Assembly: GCA_019914995.1 (NCBI GenBank)
Contig: CM034141.1
Coordinates: forward strand, 1,612,001 to 1,676,000
Direction: 5' to 3'
From: Acanthochlamys bracteata
Taxonomy: Eukaryota; Streptophyta; Magnoliopsida; Pandanales; Velloziaceae
Length of the DNA stretch: 64,000 nucleotides
The translations under genes were made by a program, and so were the position numbers. The notes beneath the pieces are model-generated. The model did no database searches and had not been told where the DNA came from. It saw only the letters and a program-made list of their open reading frames with translations. Positions 1 through 12,607 of this stretch are shown here, piece by piece (the first letter of the stretch is position 1; every line of letters starts with the position of its first letter).

Positions 1-3000
1 ATCCCTTTCTTGTTAACTTTAGTTCCTAAACCATCTGTGAAATTTCAGAGCAGAGTTAGAAAATAATCACATCACAAAGAGTAACTAACAGAAACACAAA
101 AACAATCAATAAATATCCATGCCTGAAAGTAAGAACGTACAATGTTTATTACTAAGAAAAAGTTGTGGTTTCAAAACTCGAACTGCTACGTATTTCAGTG
201 CCTTTTTGGAGTCTTTATACTCTTAGGGAAAAGTATCAGCTTAAACCATACTCCTTGCCTCTGCATTCTACTCCATTCTTAAGTTTCAACCTTTGCGTTG
301 AAGGCACTAAGCATGTTTAGTTAATCATCTTGCACTGTGGAGGCCAACTTTCGCCACTTCTTAGCCAATAAGTAGATAACTTTCTTAGCCAAAAAAGAAA
401 AACTCTTTTGTCATTCCCAAATCCCCATCCCCCATCTAGATTATTTAATAGTCAAGTGAAATGTGTCAATCCAAGAGTGCACTATGTTAAAAGAAGCTAA
501 AGTAAATTGTACTCAGGGTCAATATCTTGAAGGGAAAATCTGGTATTAACCCTAAATCTAATCATTTTGTGGTCCGTGTTTTGGTCAGTTATTATGTATC
601 TAACTGTCTCATTTATCGCTAAGTCGAATATGGACGTCAAATATGGAAATGAGCTACATGTCAAAAATATTCCCAGACTTGAATTAATTTGTGCGGGCCA
701 CAGCTCTGAAATTTCTCATCTGCAAATATAGAAGCCAAGCAACCTTTGTTCATATATTAACAAGTAATTCCTGAATCGTAATTGCAATCTACTTGAACTC
801 CATACTAAGTAAACCTCATCCTGTCTGTCCACCCCATAAGAAGAAGTATTATATTTGCTCAAACACTTGGTTATCAAATCATTCATTACCTGCATTTCAC
901 AACAGTTGACACTTGTCCACAGACCACCATGCTTGTACCTTAGCTTGATAACCTTGAATTTGAGAATTACTGGGTGCCTTACTTAGTTAAAGGTATCTAA
1001 TTTAGAAATACTTTTGGGAGGCTTCATTGCTTGATGATTGATAAAACATGCACTAATTAACCTATGTTACGTTCTTTGCTCCAGTAAATTCCTCATGTCA
1101 ATATTTTAGATATTTTAATCCACCTTGGAATGTCAAGAGGGTCTTTGTATACACTGAATTCTTTATAACAATAATACGCGCGCGCGCGCACACACACCCA
1201 AAAAAAAAAGGAAAATCAAATAAGAGTGTACTACCTGGCAAAATACGAGACCACGAAATAGAGAAACGGTAAGCACCAAACCCTAACTTAGCAATAAGTT
1301 CCACATCTTCCTGTAAGGTTGTTGCATAGATAAGATGAGAGCAAAATGATCTGATAACAAGCAATTTCATAAAATAACAAAGAGTATTCTAATTTAGTCG
1401 TCTCTGACAAAAATAAATAAATAAATAAACACCTTGATCAAATATAGACAAGTGAAGCTGCAAAATTGAGATACATTTCATATCGTTTGGATATTATTGA
1501 ATGTACTAGGAAGCTTCATTGCCTGGCCTCATGAGCATTTAAATCACTTCCAATCTATATTTATAGTTTCGTTCTCTCCTAAGGAAGCCTAGGTAGTCAA
1601 CAGCATAATAGCTGATTGAAGGACATTTTAAATTTACAAAAGGGGACTTAGGATCTTTAGATCTGAAGACCTGGAGCAGATTTACAAGGCTTCCTAACTA
1701 GTCTATTTGTAGTTATCAGAAGATAAATACTTAAAGATCCTTTTTAGATTTTAAGAACAATAAGAATGCATATATAACAAAGAATAGCAATGATTAGCAA
1801 ATGCGTATTCTTGTGGATTCTTTTAACTCAACAATCCTTGAGTCACAACAAAAGCAACAAGAACGAACAATAGCGCAAACTGTAGGGGAAAATATTACCT
1901 TATATCGATGATATTGATCAACTGCCAGATCACCATTGCTTCCATCCTTTATGTTTTCTGATTAAAATGAAAGCCACCTACTATAAGCACTATCATAATC
2001 AGTTAAGTTATGGATTATATAGCAGAATCGCAGACCTCTTTTAGATGTGAATACATCCCAGATGCTTTCTCCCCTACCATCCTCTTTGCTTGCTCCTTCA
2101 ACCTAGAAGCCAGTTGTTAACAGTAGTTAATTTGAACCTTAAACTTTTTACAAAACGAGAAAGAAAAAGCAAATAAATTTGAACTAGTAACACTTCTTAT
2201 AGTACAATAATAGTTTATTACAGAAATGTGCTGCTACTTGAGTTTTGATTTATGTAAAATTAAGGAAGACCAAAAGCAATTACTTGACGCAATTCTAAGA
2301 CAAGGAAAGGAGGTGACTAAGATTCTCCTGCAAATATACACAAAGGAGCATTTCACAAAAGAATTACATTTTGAATTCTTAGCTTTTGAAGCAAGGATTT
2401 ATGAATCACACAAAAACAAATTAAAAGAGGCTTTAAGAATCAAATTGAACTAATAAATCCACAGCCTGGACATGGATCAGTACTTATAAACAAATGCACG
2501 AATGCATGCATATTCACTTCACATAAGAGAAATCCAATTCGCCATTTACAGAGAGATAAAACAAGAGAAGTCAGATCCGCTCCAAAGGGAATAATCACAT
2601 AAGCAGAATTGTGGCACAAATAGGAGCGACTGTCAAGATGTTCCTTCCTTAAAATAGTTCAGAACTTCATATTTCAGACTGAAAACCACATTATTAATTC
2701 AAACTACTAAGAATTCAGTCTGAATTGAGGTCATGACACGTAAATTAATGCAAGGGCACAGGTCATTACACTACTGATAACAACCATTGCCCGAAAGAAG
2801 AAAAAAAGGATTTACCTAATAAATCTTTTCATCGGTCAGAACAACAAAATCACATTCAATGTGTTACTAAACTAGAGTTGCGAACAAGTTCAATGTGTTA
2901 CTAAACTAGAGTTACTGAACGACAAGTTAAAATTCCTTCTGCAAGTAGTATGGATGACCCTGTGTCCGGATCATTACAAACCATATAAGTTACTAAAACT

Positions 3001-3259
3001 AGAGTTGCGAACAATTACTTTCACCACAAAGCATAAGTTGAAATCACATTCCATTCCTCCTTCATTAACGGTTCCAAATAGGAATTCATAGGAAGATTTC
3101 GAACAGTAACAATTGAATTTGAAACCAAACCTGATAGGAAGCTGTGGCGACACCAAACACGAATCCTTCCGGGAAGTCGCTCCGTCGAACTTCATACGTC
3201 TCCACCGCCGTCACTGGTGCTACATCCGGAGTATGATCTACGCCATTGCCGCTTGCCAT
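1..3259 (-). CDS. BGLU42: GH1 beta-glucosidase, BGLU42-like, 5' part (gene continues beyond left edge)
   Basis: Glycoside hydrolase family 1 enzyme that hydrolyses beta-glucosides. Five exons can be read on the minus strand: 3259-3131, 2102-2036, 1957-1899, 1310-1235 and 34-1 (cut by the window edge). Phases agree and all introns are GT-AG. The joined product starts [13 protein letters not shown] and contains the GH1 N-terminal signature [19 protein letters not shown], then [46 protein letters not shown] and DGLGTKVN. No signal peptide is evident, as in cytosolic BGLU42-type enzymes and unlike most secreted plant GH1 proteins. About 122 of roughly 490 residues lie here; the catalytic TxNEP and ITENG motifs lie outside the window. 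Intron 1 is about 1.0 kb and intron 4 about 1.2 kb. The ATG at 3259 is the only start in frame with exon 1. Closest remembered relative is Arabidopsis BGLU42; subgroup is inferred from memory. Confidence 0.9.
1177..1197. repeat. (CG)n(CA)n microsatellite in beta-glucosidase intron 4
   Basis: An alternating CG run passes directly into a CA run, followed by an A-rich run to about 1210. It lies about 40-60 bases inside the intron, downstream of the donor of exon 1310-1235. It is alternating purine-pyrimidine DNA in otherwise AT-rich sequence. Confidence 0.9.
2858..3015. repeat. Short direct repeats in beta-glucosidase intron 1
   Basis: The phrase GTTACTAAACTAGAGTT occurs twice, near 2863 and 2897, and in a near-identical form (one extra A) near 2990. 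The first and third copies are followed by GCGAACAA. It looks like a small local duplication and encodes nothing. Confidence 0.8.
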
Positions 3260-3300
3260 GTCGGTGGTGGTGAAGAAGGAAGCAGTGATGCGGGATCTCT

Positions 3301-3545
3301 TGCGTTTGGTATGGCGTTTTGTAAGCTGGTTTTTAATTTTTTTTTATTTCATATTTTTTAATATATATTTTATAAATATTTAAAAATTTTGTTTAAAAAT
3401 TTAAAAAATATAAAAAAATAAATTTTTTATTATACATTATTATTATTTTTAAAAATAAATATAATAAAATTTATTTTTTAAAAAAATAAAAATATTTTTT
3501 ATTTCAAAAAAATTTTATTTTATAATCAATTCCAAAAACGCTCCC
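3301..3545. mobile_element. Degenerate MITE relic directly upstream of the beta-glucosidase start
   Basis: A very AT-rich block of about 245 bp with decayed inverted ends: GCGTTTGGTATGGCGTTTTG on the left and, read from the right, GGGAGCGTTTTTGGAATTG. TTA follows the right end. Ends and interior (runs like TTTATAAATATTTAAAAA) match the family at 11311-11572. The element lies about 40 bp upstream of the beta-glucosidase ATG, so it must form part of that gene's leader or promoter. The left boundary is uncertain. Confidence 0.55.
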
Positions 3546-3559
3546 TTACTTAACTGTGC

Positions 3560-5380
3560 TGGTACTGCTTCGCTTTTATAGTTTCGAGAGAAGACGAAGA
3601 AGAAGAAGAATGAAGAAGCGATTTAGAGTTGGGTAGACGATGCAATAACGTGAAAATATAAGGGGTACTTATGGGATTAATTCATCTACCTGTCTTGTGG
3701 TTAATCAACTAATCATCTGATCAAATCAAACACGCTAACGTTTAAGGTGGGTTCCACTAGTGGTTGTAATAGTGTTAACGTGGCTTGTTGAGTTGATTTC
3801 AAGACTTGACCGTTGAGAGCGATGCGCAAACAAATTTTTTTTTTGAATATAATACAAAAAACTTTTAATTGAAATTAAATATGTATTTTAAAATCCTAAG
3901 CAGATCTGGGCGGGATGGGATATGGCCTGGTGGAGTAAAAGGCCGGCCCATTAAATGGAATGCGCCTTGCTTGTCGCGATCAAGCACTGCAATCGGCAGT
4001 GCAGAGGTTATTTGGAATTGTTTAAAGTAATAATTTTAGTTTAAAATTTTTTAATAATTGTATTGCTTATTTTTAAAAATTTTATTGCTTGCTTTTAAAT
4101 AATTCTACATAGTCAGAAATTTTTATTTTTTATTTTTATTTTTATATTAAAAAAGCTTATTTAAAAAAATAAAAATATTTTTATTTAAAAAATTTCTATT
4201 TTAAAAATACTTCCAAACGTTTTCTTCATTTTTTAGATTATAAGTATATGTCTTAATATCACCAAATTTTAATTTTTTTCAAATTTGAATTCAAATTATT
4301 TTATTATTTTATTACCACTTCGAATTCTAATTTTATTTTCAAATTCAATTTAATTTTACTAAAATTTTATTCTAAATTTTACTTTACATATTTCAATTAT
4401 TATATCAAAATTTATTTTTCGCTGAATTCTAATTTTATAAAATTTATTTTCAAGCAATTATAACACGCATTAGATTTATTTGCTTATCACAAAGTGACAG
4501 GAAAAATGAGTTCTCAAAAAAAATAATATCTCGAATACTGGACTTGCTATAAAAACTTTGTGAAAATGAAAAAAGAAATCACCGAAAGTGACTTTCGGAC
4601 AAAAGAAGTAATTGCTAAAATCATTTTCGGATAAATAAGCATGCCCTATGCTATGCGTTTCAGATGAAAGAAGATGCTCTTCAAGACTTGAAGCTATCAT
4701 TGAGAAACAGTAAATCCTAAATGAAAGACTTCTTCAAACTGGAGTGAGGAGGATCCTAAATGAAAAAGTAAAATTCAGATCAAATTTTAGACAGATTTGG
4801 ATCAAATTCAATTCAATTCAAAATTGATCCAAAAATTTAAACGATTTCAGATCGGATTTGAATTAAACCATTTAATCTGTATAATTATTTATAATATATA
4901 TTATTAATAATTAAAAAATAATAATATAAAATTTAAATTTAATTTATATATATATATATATATATTTAATTTATTCTAATTTAACTAATTTTTATTTAAC
5001 TTATAAATTTTTTTAATAATTTTAATTATTAAATAAATCGATTCGAATTTTATTCAGTTGTTAACAATGTCAGATTAAAATTGACACTTTTGATCCATAT
5101 AAATAAATAAATCGAATAATTTTAATTTGATTATTATATAGATCAATTTAAAATCGATCCATATATCCGAATTGTTGTCCCTAGCTATTAGACAATACGA
5201 ACAAGGTTAGTAATACATGTAAAGGACTTCAATGTACGTATATACTTTTCCTAGTATTTACGTATAAATGAGAAGAATTCTCCCATTTTGCAAAACAAAT
5301 TTTTTCTGATTTTGTATAAACTGATAATGTGATATCCTAGTTTGCAAATACACTACATCACCTTCAAATTTTAAAATCTC
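3560..5380. other. Intergenic AT-rich DNA with repeat debris, no gene seen
   Basis: Between the divergent beta-glucosidase and 5790 genes. It holds a weak MITE-like block near 4012-4222 (left TTATTTGGAATTG, right end read back as ACGTTTGGAAGTA), AT-rich DNA and a dispersed repeat at 4779-5186. I see no exon of a recognisable family. Confidence 0.6.
4779..5186. repeat. Copy of a dispersed GGGATGACAATTCG-ended repeat
   Basis: AT-rich segment rich in GATCCAAAT/GATTTGAAT phrases. It ends in a sequence that reads AGGGACAACAATTCGGATA on the opposite strand. The same end and the same gapped ATCGATCC/ACCCATATAA vocabulary recur at 53611-54471 and 60874-61405. It is probably a non-autonomous DNA element; no coding sequence is visible and the left boundary is unclear. 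Confidence 0.45.
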
Positions 5381-5389
5381 AATCGTTAA

Positions 5390-5678
5390 GGGCGTGTTTT
5401 AAATACTCATAACTGAGTTTTATAAAAATAAAAAATTAAAATTAAAATTTTTTGAAAAATAAAGTGGAAGTGAAATTCAGTATTTATGTTTCAATAAATT
5501 TTAGAAGTGTGTTAAAAATTGTAAAAATATAATTGTATTGGAAAGTATATAAATAAAAAAATTGAAATTGAAGTTTCGTATGTAGAAATGAAATTTTAAA
5601 TTTTTTGTGTAATTAAAATATAAAAATTATTTAAAATTTAAAATTTGAACGGAAAAAGTGAAGTAAAAAAACACGCCC
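5390..5678. mobile_element. MITE, PIF/Harbinger-like, with TAA target duplication
   Basis: A 289-bp element with perfect 11-bp terminal inverted repeats GGGCGTGTTTT, flanked on both sides by TAA (5387-5389 and 5679-5681). The interior is AT-rich without a reading frame. TIR sequence and 3-bp T-A-A duplication fit Tourist/PIF-Harbinger MITEs. The right end is about 110 bp upstream of the ATG at 5790, so it sits in that gene's proximal promoter or 5' leader. Confidence 0.85.
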
Positions 5679-5789
5679 TAAATTCAATCAATCCTTCTTC
5701 TTGCTTCTCTTTCGTTCTTGCTGCCCTAAATTCAGTTGATCGATTGATTGATTAACGTGAGACTGACATTTTTAGAGAATTGTGAAGAA

Positions 5790-8700
5790 ATGGGGAAGAA
5801 CCAAACGCACAAGGTGATGCAGCGGGCGCGGCTTGCCTCGTCGTCAGCTGGACCGGAAGAGATCCATGACGGAATGGTCCGTTTCCTTCTACGCTGTTAT
5901 TATCGTTGGTTTTTTTTTGTTGATTTTATGGATTTGTCTTGTATTTGGTTTTCTTCGATTTGATTGGAACTGATTGGGGTTGGATCAATGTTGTTGCTTA
6001 ATTCAGTGAGTTCCAGATCTTATTCTGCAGTCAGATGTTGGTTTGTCGAATTTGTGTGTTGTTATTTTGTTAAAAGAAAAACATTGATTTTGTTGGTTCT
6101 AAGAATAGTGAAATGCAGAATAATCTTTTTGTATTTATAAACAATGTTGTAGAAATTTGATCTAGTAGACAAGCATATTGTTGTTCCATGCGATTGGGCT
6201 GTATTTGGTTTATATGCTCGAGTTTTAGTGCTGCAGCTTGTGAGATAGTTTCATATGTGGACCGAGTGGTGGTGGAAGTTGCTCTGCTCCGTTGTAGGAA
6301 TAATTAAGACGTAATTGCCTTTTGTGTTCGTCAATTGCTAAAATTTAAGAACGTTTTTGTGCACAATGGTTCTCCAGTTTCTCCTTGAAATAATGTCGGA
6401 ATGATGGTTTTTTAAAATTTTTTATTATTTTATTATTTTTTTTGGTAATGACATTTTCTGGAAGCATGCTGAAAATTTTTACACTCAAACACTTGATTCC
6501 ACTTATTTCTATGTACTAGTGGCAGTTTTCGTCATTATGTATGACAAATAAAGCTTAGTTTCCTTCAGTTGAACTGCTAATATGGTATATGATTTATTAT
6601 ATTCCTGAGAAAAATCAAGCAAGTGTACTTTATGCTCATTTCATAAAAAAATTTTTTGAACTTGGTATAGGATGGGGATATACTATGGGATGCATGTTGA
6701 CAATGCTTAGAAGTGCTTGAGAACATACAAGAGTTTGTAAGGTTAATGCATTAAGAGAATTTTGGTTTGAAAACATCTAAGGATAGGATGAGAGAACTAT
6801 GGTGGCTTGAAATTAGTATGAAAACCTAACCTCCAAAACTATGCAAATTGTGTTGTATTTGTCATAAGCAGAGTACTATATTTTTGTTACATCTAAATCC
6901 TACGACAAAGTTGGGCTGTTGGATGCATATAGAGGGCATATTCTTAGTAAGAATCTATCCACTATTGTGCTTGTGCTGGTAAATAGGCATGCCAAATTTA
7001 TATTGTTGGACGAAACAGCAATAGTGTTTTAAAATGTTTCTAATTTCCTTTTAGAATCAAAGTTGGCCGGTAGCTTTTGTTGGATCTAGATTCAGTACAA
7101 CTTCGATTACTATGCTACTGTAAGCCCATTATGTGATGGGGTTGTGATGGTTGTTGCCTTTGTTGAGGAGATTTGCAATAATGAGGAAGTGAAGGCAAGA
7201 AGTGGATTTTAATTGGAATAAGAGCAGATAACTTTGATACTCTATTATATTATACTCAAGGCCCTAGTGGCACCTTGCACTCTCCTTTGTGATAGTCGTG
7301 CTTTACTTCTCCATTCGTTATTCTTACTATGGCCATATTTGCACTGACTTTGTACAGTAGCTTGTACTTTGTCATCTTTCACTTGTCACTGTATAAGGTC
7401 CTCTTGTCTTCTTGTATTGAATGTCCTTTCCCAGTTGTGTTTTTGCTTTATCAGCTGGCCACCATGAATCCTCCTTGCTGTTTTACTGTCATTTAACTGC
7501 ATCCTGAAAGTGAGAATAGAACTGCAAAACTTTCTCTTCTTTAAGCAAATGTATCAAAAGTTCTCGTGTTGCTTTGGGTTCTCTTAGAATGAGAAGTTGA
7601 AATGAAATATAGTAAACAAGTCTCATGTAACTTCTGTTTGTTCTAGACTGATCTCTTTGTCTTCTTATCGGCATGTGTTGTATTATCACGCAATTTAAAT
7701 GAACATAATTTAAGTGGTTATGCACCTTTGGAAGGAAGAAAGTTTACAAAAGTTACCGTATTGGTGTTTTACACCTTATCTAAACAAATTAGTTGCTTGA
7801 TAGTTACCCTTTTTTTTCCTTGTATATGACTTGAATGGAAATTCAAGTTCAAATAGTCAATTGCACTGTTTGTTCTAGAAGTTTGAACTTGGCTAGGAGG
7901 CAGATGTGAAGATGGCGTTATACTCTAGCTGCATACGTTTTATGGATGCTATGATTTGTCATGTTGCTCAGATTCTGCAGGTTTTACTGGTAAAAATTTA
8001 CTTTGTATTGTTTTTGTATGGGATTTTGACAACGACAGGTTTCTTCTTTTATATTCTGCTCAGTTTTGATGTTTTATATTGATATTCCTAGTAGTTGGTA
8101 GTTCGATATCCTGAATTTTTTCTAAAGAGGATCATCGCAGATGGATGGTACTTTTCATTCACCAGAGTGGCATGCTGCTCGTTTGGCCAGTTTGAATAAA
8201 TCTCACACCATAACATGGGAGGAATTCAAGAAGAAACAAAAGGTGCCAGTTATTTTGTCACTACGTGCCTCTGAATTTGTTTCACATTTCGATCTCTTAT
8301 TTGGGAAATGTGTTTAATCAAATGAAAACATCTTCTTAGACATGCATCCTTCCATAGTCTTGTCTAATGCTTAATTTTTTTTTTCTTTTTAAATTTCTGT
8401 ATTGGTATAAAAACTTTCAAATCATAGTCCACTTTGTTCAGCTTTTTCCAAAGTATCAAATATGTTTTCTTTGCCCATGGAAAATTTTTTTACTGTTTGA
8501 GTTTACTGTCTATTTTCAAGGATGATCCTTTTTCGTTTTGCAATGACTGACTTCTTTTTGAAGTTTCAGTTTTGTTTCTTAGTCAAAGTCATTGGTAAAT
8601 GTGAAAGATATCGGCTGATCATGTAAAATACTAACATGTGTTTGCCAACTTTATCTGCTTGTGCAACTAGGAGGATGAATTGAAAAAGGGTGAATTGGAG

Positions 8701-10075
8701 GCTGATAAGGACAGGATGATGAGAGAGTACAGGGCTCAGCTGGATGCAGAGAGAGAAAAGAAGCTTGCTTCTGGAAGAAATCATTCAGGAACCAAGTCGC
8801 ATCATAAAAAAGGTAAAGAAGTTTTTATCATTTTCTGGTAATTTTAGTCTGTGTTTTTTGTTATGCTCTTATGCCCTATGGTTCAAGCCTCATATCTCGT
8901 TTTGCTCTGCAGATTCTGCATGGTTTCCTGAACACTCTTTCCTTCCAACAAAACTAACATAAAATAATGCCAGAGCTTAAAAGATATCTCTGTGTAGACA
9001 TGTTAACTTTGAGAACTCCTACCTCCTAAACTTGTTGGTTTTTGAGCAAGCAAAACCCTTAGGCTTAGGTAATTGATTTCAAATTTTTGGTAATTTGATG
9101 GCAGGCTTAAATTCTAGTAGGAAATGAGTCAGTAACCTTTATAACCTTTTTGTTGTAGATCAGTGTTCCGGAAATTGAGAAAATCTTTGATGGATGCTGA
9201 TGAGCGGTTTTTGTCTCAATGAGTGGAAAGTTCATAAGAATACAACTACTGTTTCAAAGCAGCTTCTTTGTCATATACTTGCTCATTGTAAAAATTTAAA
9301 TTGATCTTTAAATATTTTCAAATATGCAGAGAAGAAGGATAGTGATTCAAAGAAAAGATGCAGTAAAAAAAGAAAGGTCAGTTTTGGGGTTACTTTCTTA
9401 GTACCAAAAATTGCATGTATAATACTTTTCAGTTGTGCCCTTGTACTTTCAAGTTATAAATACGATGGGTATACAACTCTCTAAATTGATCTGAGATGTT
9501 AATAGGAGGCTAGAATGCACATAAAAGCAGGTTTCTACAACAGGTTTTATGTTGTATTTTCTTTTGAATATTTTTGTTAACTTTGTGTGTGTTTATTTTT
9601 TCTTCTAAATCTGGCAACATGCTATTTCTATGTTTGGTCATGGTATGCAGCTTCAATGTTGTTTACTATTTGCTTGTGACCAGATAGATCCTTTAGCTCA
9701 CTACTTCAACCTTTTGTTGTTTTCTCTCCTTTTTGTGTATCATATACTTCTTGCTTTTATTTGTCTACTGTGTTGGTTTCCGTATTTTCCATTTCCATCA
9801 TCTATTTTGATGCCATTAGATGTTTTGTGAAAGAACTTAATTTTAAATTACTTTTTCTACAGCACAGGAGAAGGGCATCTGACTCAAGTTCCTATAGTTC
9901 ATCCTCTGAATCCTCGAGCAGTGACGATGAAAGAGAATGCAAGAGGTCTAGGTCAAGATCAAAGAGGACAAAGAAGGAAAGAAAGCATAAATCAAGATCT
10001 AGGCACTCTAGCGATAGCGAAGAGAATGATGGACCAGTCCGACTTTCAAGATTCTTTGGTAGCGTGAAAAGCTGA
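5790..10075 (+). CDS. Lys/Ser/Arg-rich nuclear-type protein, FAM133-like (5 exons)
   Basis: Exons 5790-5876, 8141-8242, 8671-8812, 9330-9376 and 9863-10075 join in frame (591 nt) to a 196-residue protein. It starts MGKNQTHKVMQRARLASSS, continues with DGTFHSPEWHAARLASLNKS and TITWEEFKKKQK, then a charged helix-forming stretch to about residue 110, a Lys-rich segment, and a Ser-rich/RS-like tail (SSSSESSSSDDE, RSRSRSKRTKK) ending GPVRLSRFFGSVKS. TWEEFKKKQK followed by a charged helix recalls FAM133-type proteins, and the RS-like tail suggests a nuclear, perhaps splicing-associated, role; this is inference. Intron 1 is 2.26 kb. The start has a purine at -3 (gaaATGG). The 3' UTR runs to roughly 10,620. 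Confidence 0.85.
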
Positions 10076-10629
10076 TCAAGAGAAGCTGAGGTGCTCCAGA
10101 GAAGTTTTGGTGCTCCTCAGGAATGGTGTAGCCATCTTTGTTGGGTGGTGCTTTATGTTTGGGTTTGGGTTGCTCCAGGGAAGTTGAAGATAAATCGGAT
10201 AAATTCTTCAGTAAGATAGATTACGGGTCCACTACTACAACGCTTATTAGCAGGCAGCCCCTTTGGAACATTTATTTAGGATGTCAGATTTAGCCTGGTA
10301 AAGGGTATCTGTAGAGTCAATTTAGCTTCAACCGCAAAGTATGTAAGCTGCATTGTACATCACTGTTACTGCATGTTTTATTCCGTTGAGTTAAAAGTTG
10401 TCACAGTCAAATACTAAGGTTGATCCAACTTTGTCCTATGGTTGTTATTGGAGACCAGTCTCCCAATCCTTGTGTGTATGTTCATGTCGGCTTTGGATAG
10501 GATCAACCTTGTGCCTGCTTGAACTCATGTTGGACTCGTGCCTGCTTGAACTTGTAATGCACAAGCTGGAAGCCAGACGAGCAAAAGTTTTAATAGAATA
10601 TAAATCATCTAAGGTGTTCTAAAGAAATG

Positions 10630-12600
10630 TTGACTAAACTTTTTAACTTTTTTTTTTAAATTTTAATTTTTTAATTAATTTTTTATAATATTTAAAAGAA
10701 ATTTAGAAATACAGAACTTTACGTACTAAAATTTATATTATTATTTGTTTAAGTAAAACAAATAGCCCGTTTTAAAATATTTTAAAATATTTTTATTTAA
10801 AAAATTATTTTTCAAAAAAACACGAATCCTCTTTGAGTTTCATTTTCGTCCTCAAGTTTCGCTGGTAGCATATTGATATGTGCAAGTTTGCCGGGATCCC
10901 CCTGCTAGAAGTAATTTTCTCTAGAAAAATCTATAACCTGGAAAACCACAGGGTACTGCAGTTCAGTTCTTTGACATTTAGGCTTGTGAATCATCAAAAG
11001 TTCATTAATGTACAGAAAAGATGTTAAAACTACTTCCAGCAGTTGGATTGCTGTTTTTCGACAGAAACAATAACACAAGTATGTTCTGCTACGTTGAACA
11101 CAAAAATAATTGTGTCTTTCTGCTTTATGGGAATCTCGACTATTGCTACCTCAGAAAATTGTCGGCGCAAACCTTACTAAAGAGAAGCCTGCAAACGGAG
11201 ATAACCTGAGTCAATAGAAAATTTACAAACTTATAACACAAAGATATAGGTGAATGCAAAAAAGGCTCTATTATTCAGAACTCACAAGAAAGCTTTTGTT
11301 AGAAGTTTTTGGGGGTATGTTTGCCGCAGCTTATGAAAAACTGATTTTTAATTTTTTCCCATTTTACGTTTTTCAATACATATTTTATAAATATTTAAAA
11401 AATTTATTTAAAAATTTAGAAAGTGTAGAAAAATTCTACGTAATGAAATTTTTTTATTGCATATTTTTATTATTTTTTTAGAAGTAAAAAAAAATAGCTC
11501 GTTTTTCAAAAAGGATAAGAATACTCTGCGTTTCAGAAAAGCTCTATTTCATAAGCAATTCCAAACGCCCCCTTGGTGTTAAAAGTAAACTAAGAGAAAT
11601 CATTCTATGAAAGCTGCAGATGCAATAATTTCACTACAATATATGAGCAACAGATAGTATATTTTACCATGAAAAACTAGATCATCACTACAAACCAAAG
11701 CAAGTTAAATATAAATGAAGCCGCTTTAAATAAAATCAAATATGCTAAATCTTCAACCGAGGATGAACACGATGAAATATTACAAAACTGACAGCAGCAA
11801 GCCAACAGTTTTTTCCATTCTCGGCACTCCAACCTCCTATACTTGACAAGTTCTTAATGTTTATTTGCTTCTTGCATCTGAAACATATTTAAGAAGATTT
11901 ATTGTATGAGAAAAGAAAAAAAGAAACAGCTCTTAAACCTCTGCAAGCTCAACTTTTAAGTTCTCAAAGTTGTTTTACTTCTTCCCATACAAGTTGTGTT
12001 CAGAGTCTTCAGACTCAAAATTTTTACAGAGTAGCTGCCTTGTGATGGGCAAACTCTACTACCTTGCCATATTAACATTTAAAAATGCTCTTGTCATTAG
12101 TGCCAAACAAGACCGAATTCGGAGGTTGTTTTTGACACCCTAATCACTTTCATGGCCACTGTCAATGTTCTTTCCAGAATCTAACAGGTTTAAAAGGAAA
12201 AACATTAATGTTCAAATATGATCTTGCCCTCCCTTCAGAATAAGACCAAATTCATAATTTTTTTGGCACCAACAACTTGTCAATATCCTTCCCAGAATCT
12301 AATCTAACAGGTTTAACAAGAAAATGATTAAGCTAATAATCTAAAGACTTTTCGGCAGTTCCATATTAGACAGAGTTCATTAAAGAAATGAGGAAATAGG
12401 AGGCTCACTTTCAATGTGGATTCAAAAAAGTTATGAACAAGAAAGCTCTACATGTAATGAAGATGTCAAAAGAGAGGTAGGTAAACAAAAACCAAATGAA
12501 GTACTCACAGCTCAATCAAATTTGCTTGCTTCGCAAAGGAATCAAACTGCTCGAGAAAATTTTGTTAAGCATTGACAGCTAGCTCCTAAGAGTCCTACTT
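10630..12600. other. Intergenic region and 3' flanks, no gene seen
   Basis: Holds the end of the plus-strand 3' UTR, an AT-rich repeat block (10650-10810), a MITE (11311-11572), and the likely 3' UTR of the minus-strand PPR gene from 12607 downwards. I find no additional coding exon. Confidence 0.6.
11311..11572. mobile_element. MITE with about 26-bp imperfect inverted ends
   Basis: Left end GGGGGTATGTTTGCCGCAG then CTTATGAAA; right end read backwards GGGGGCGTTTGGAATTGC then TTATGAAA. The ends match over roughly 26 positions with a few differences. The interior is AT-rich with no reading frame. A 3-bp duplication is not clean (TTT versus TTG). Same family as 3301-3545. Confidence 0.75.
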
Positions 12601-12607
12601 GTAGTGC

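Noticed and set aside
2226..2453. 75-residue frame in beta-glucosidase intron 1
   Set aside because: It lies in an intron on the opposite strand, with no start context or homology that I recognise.
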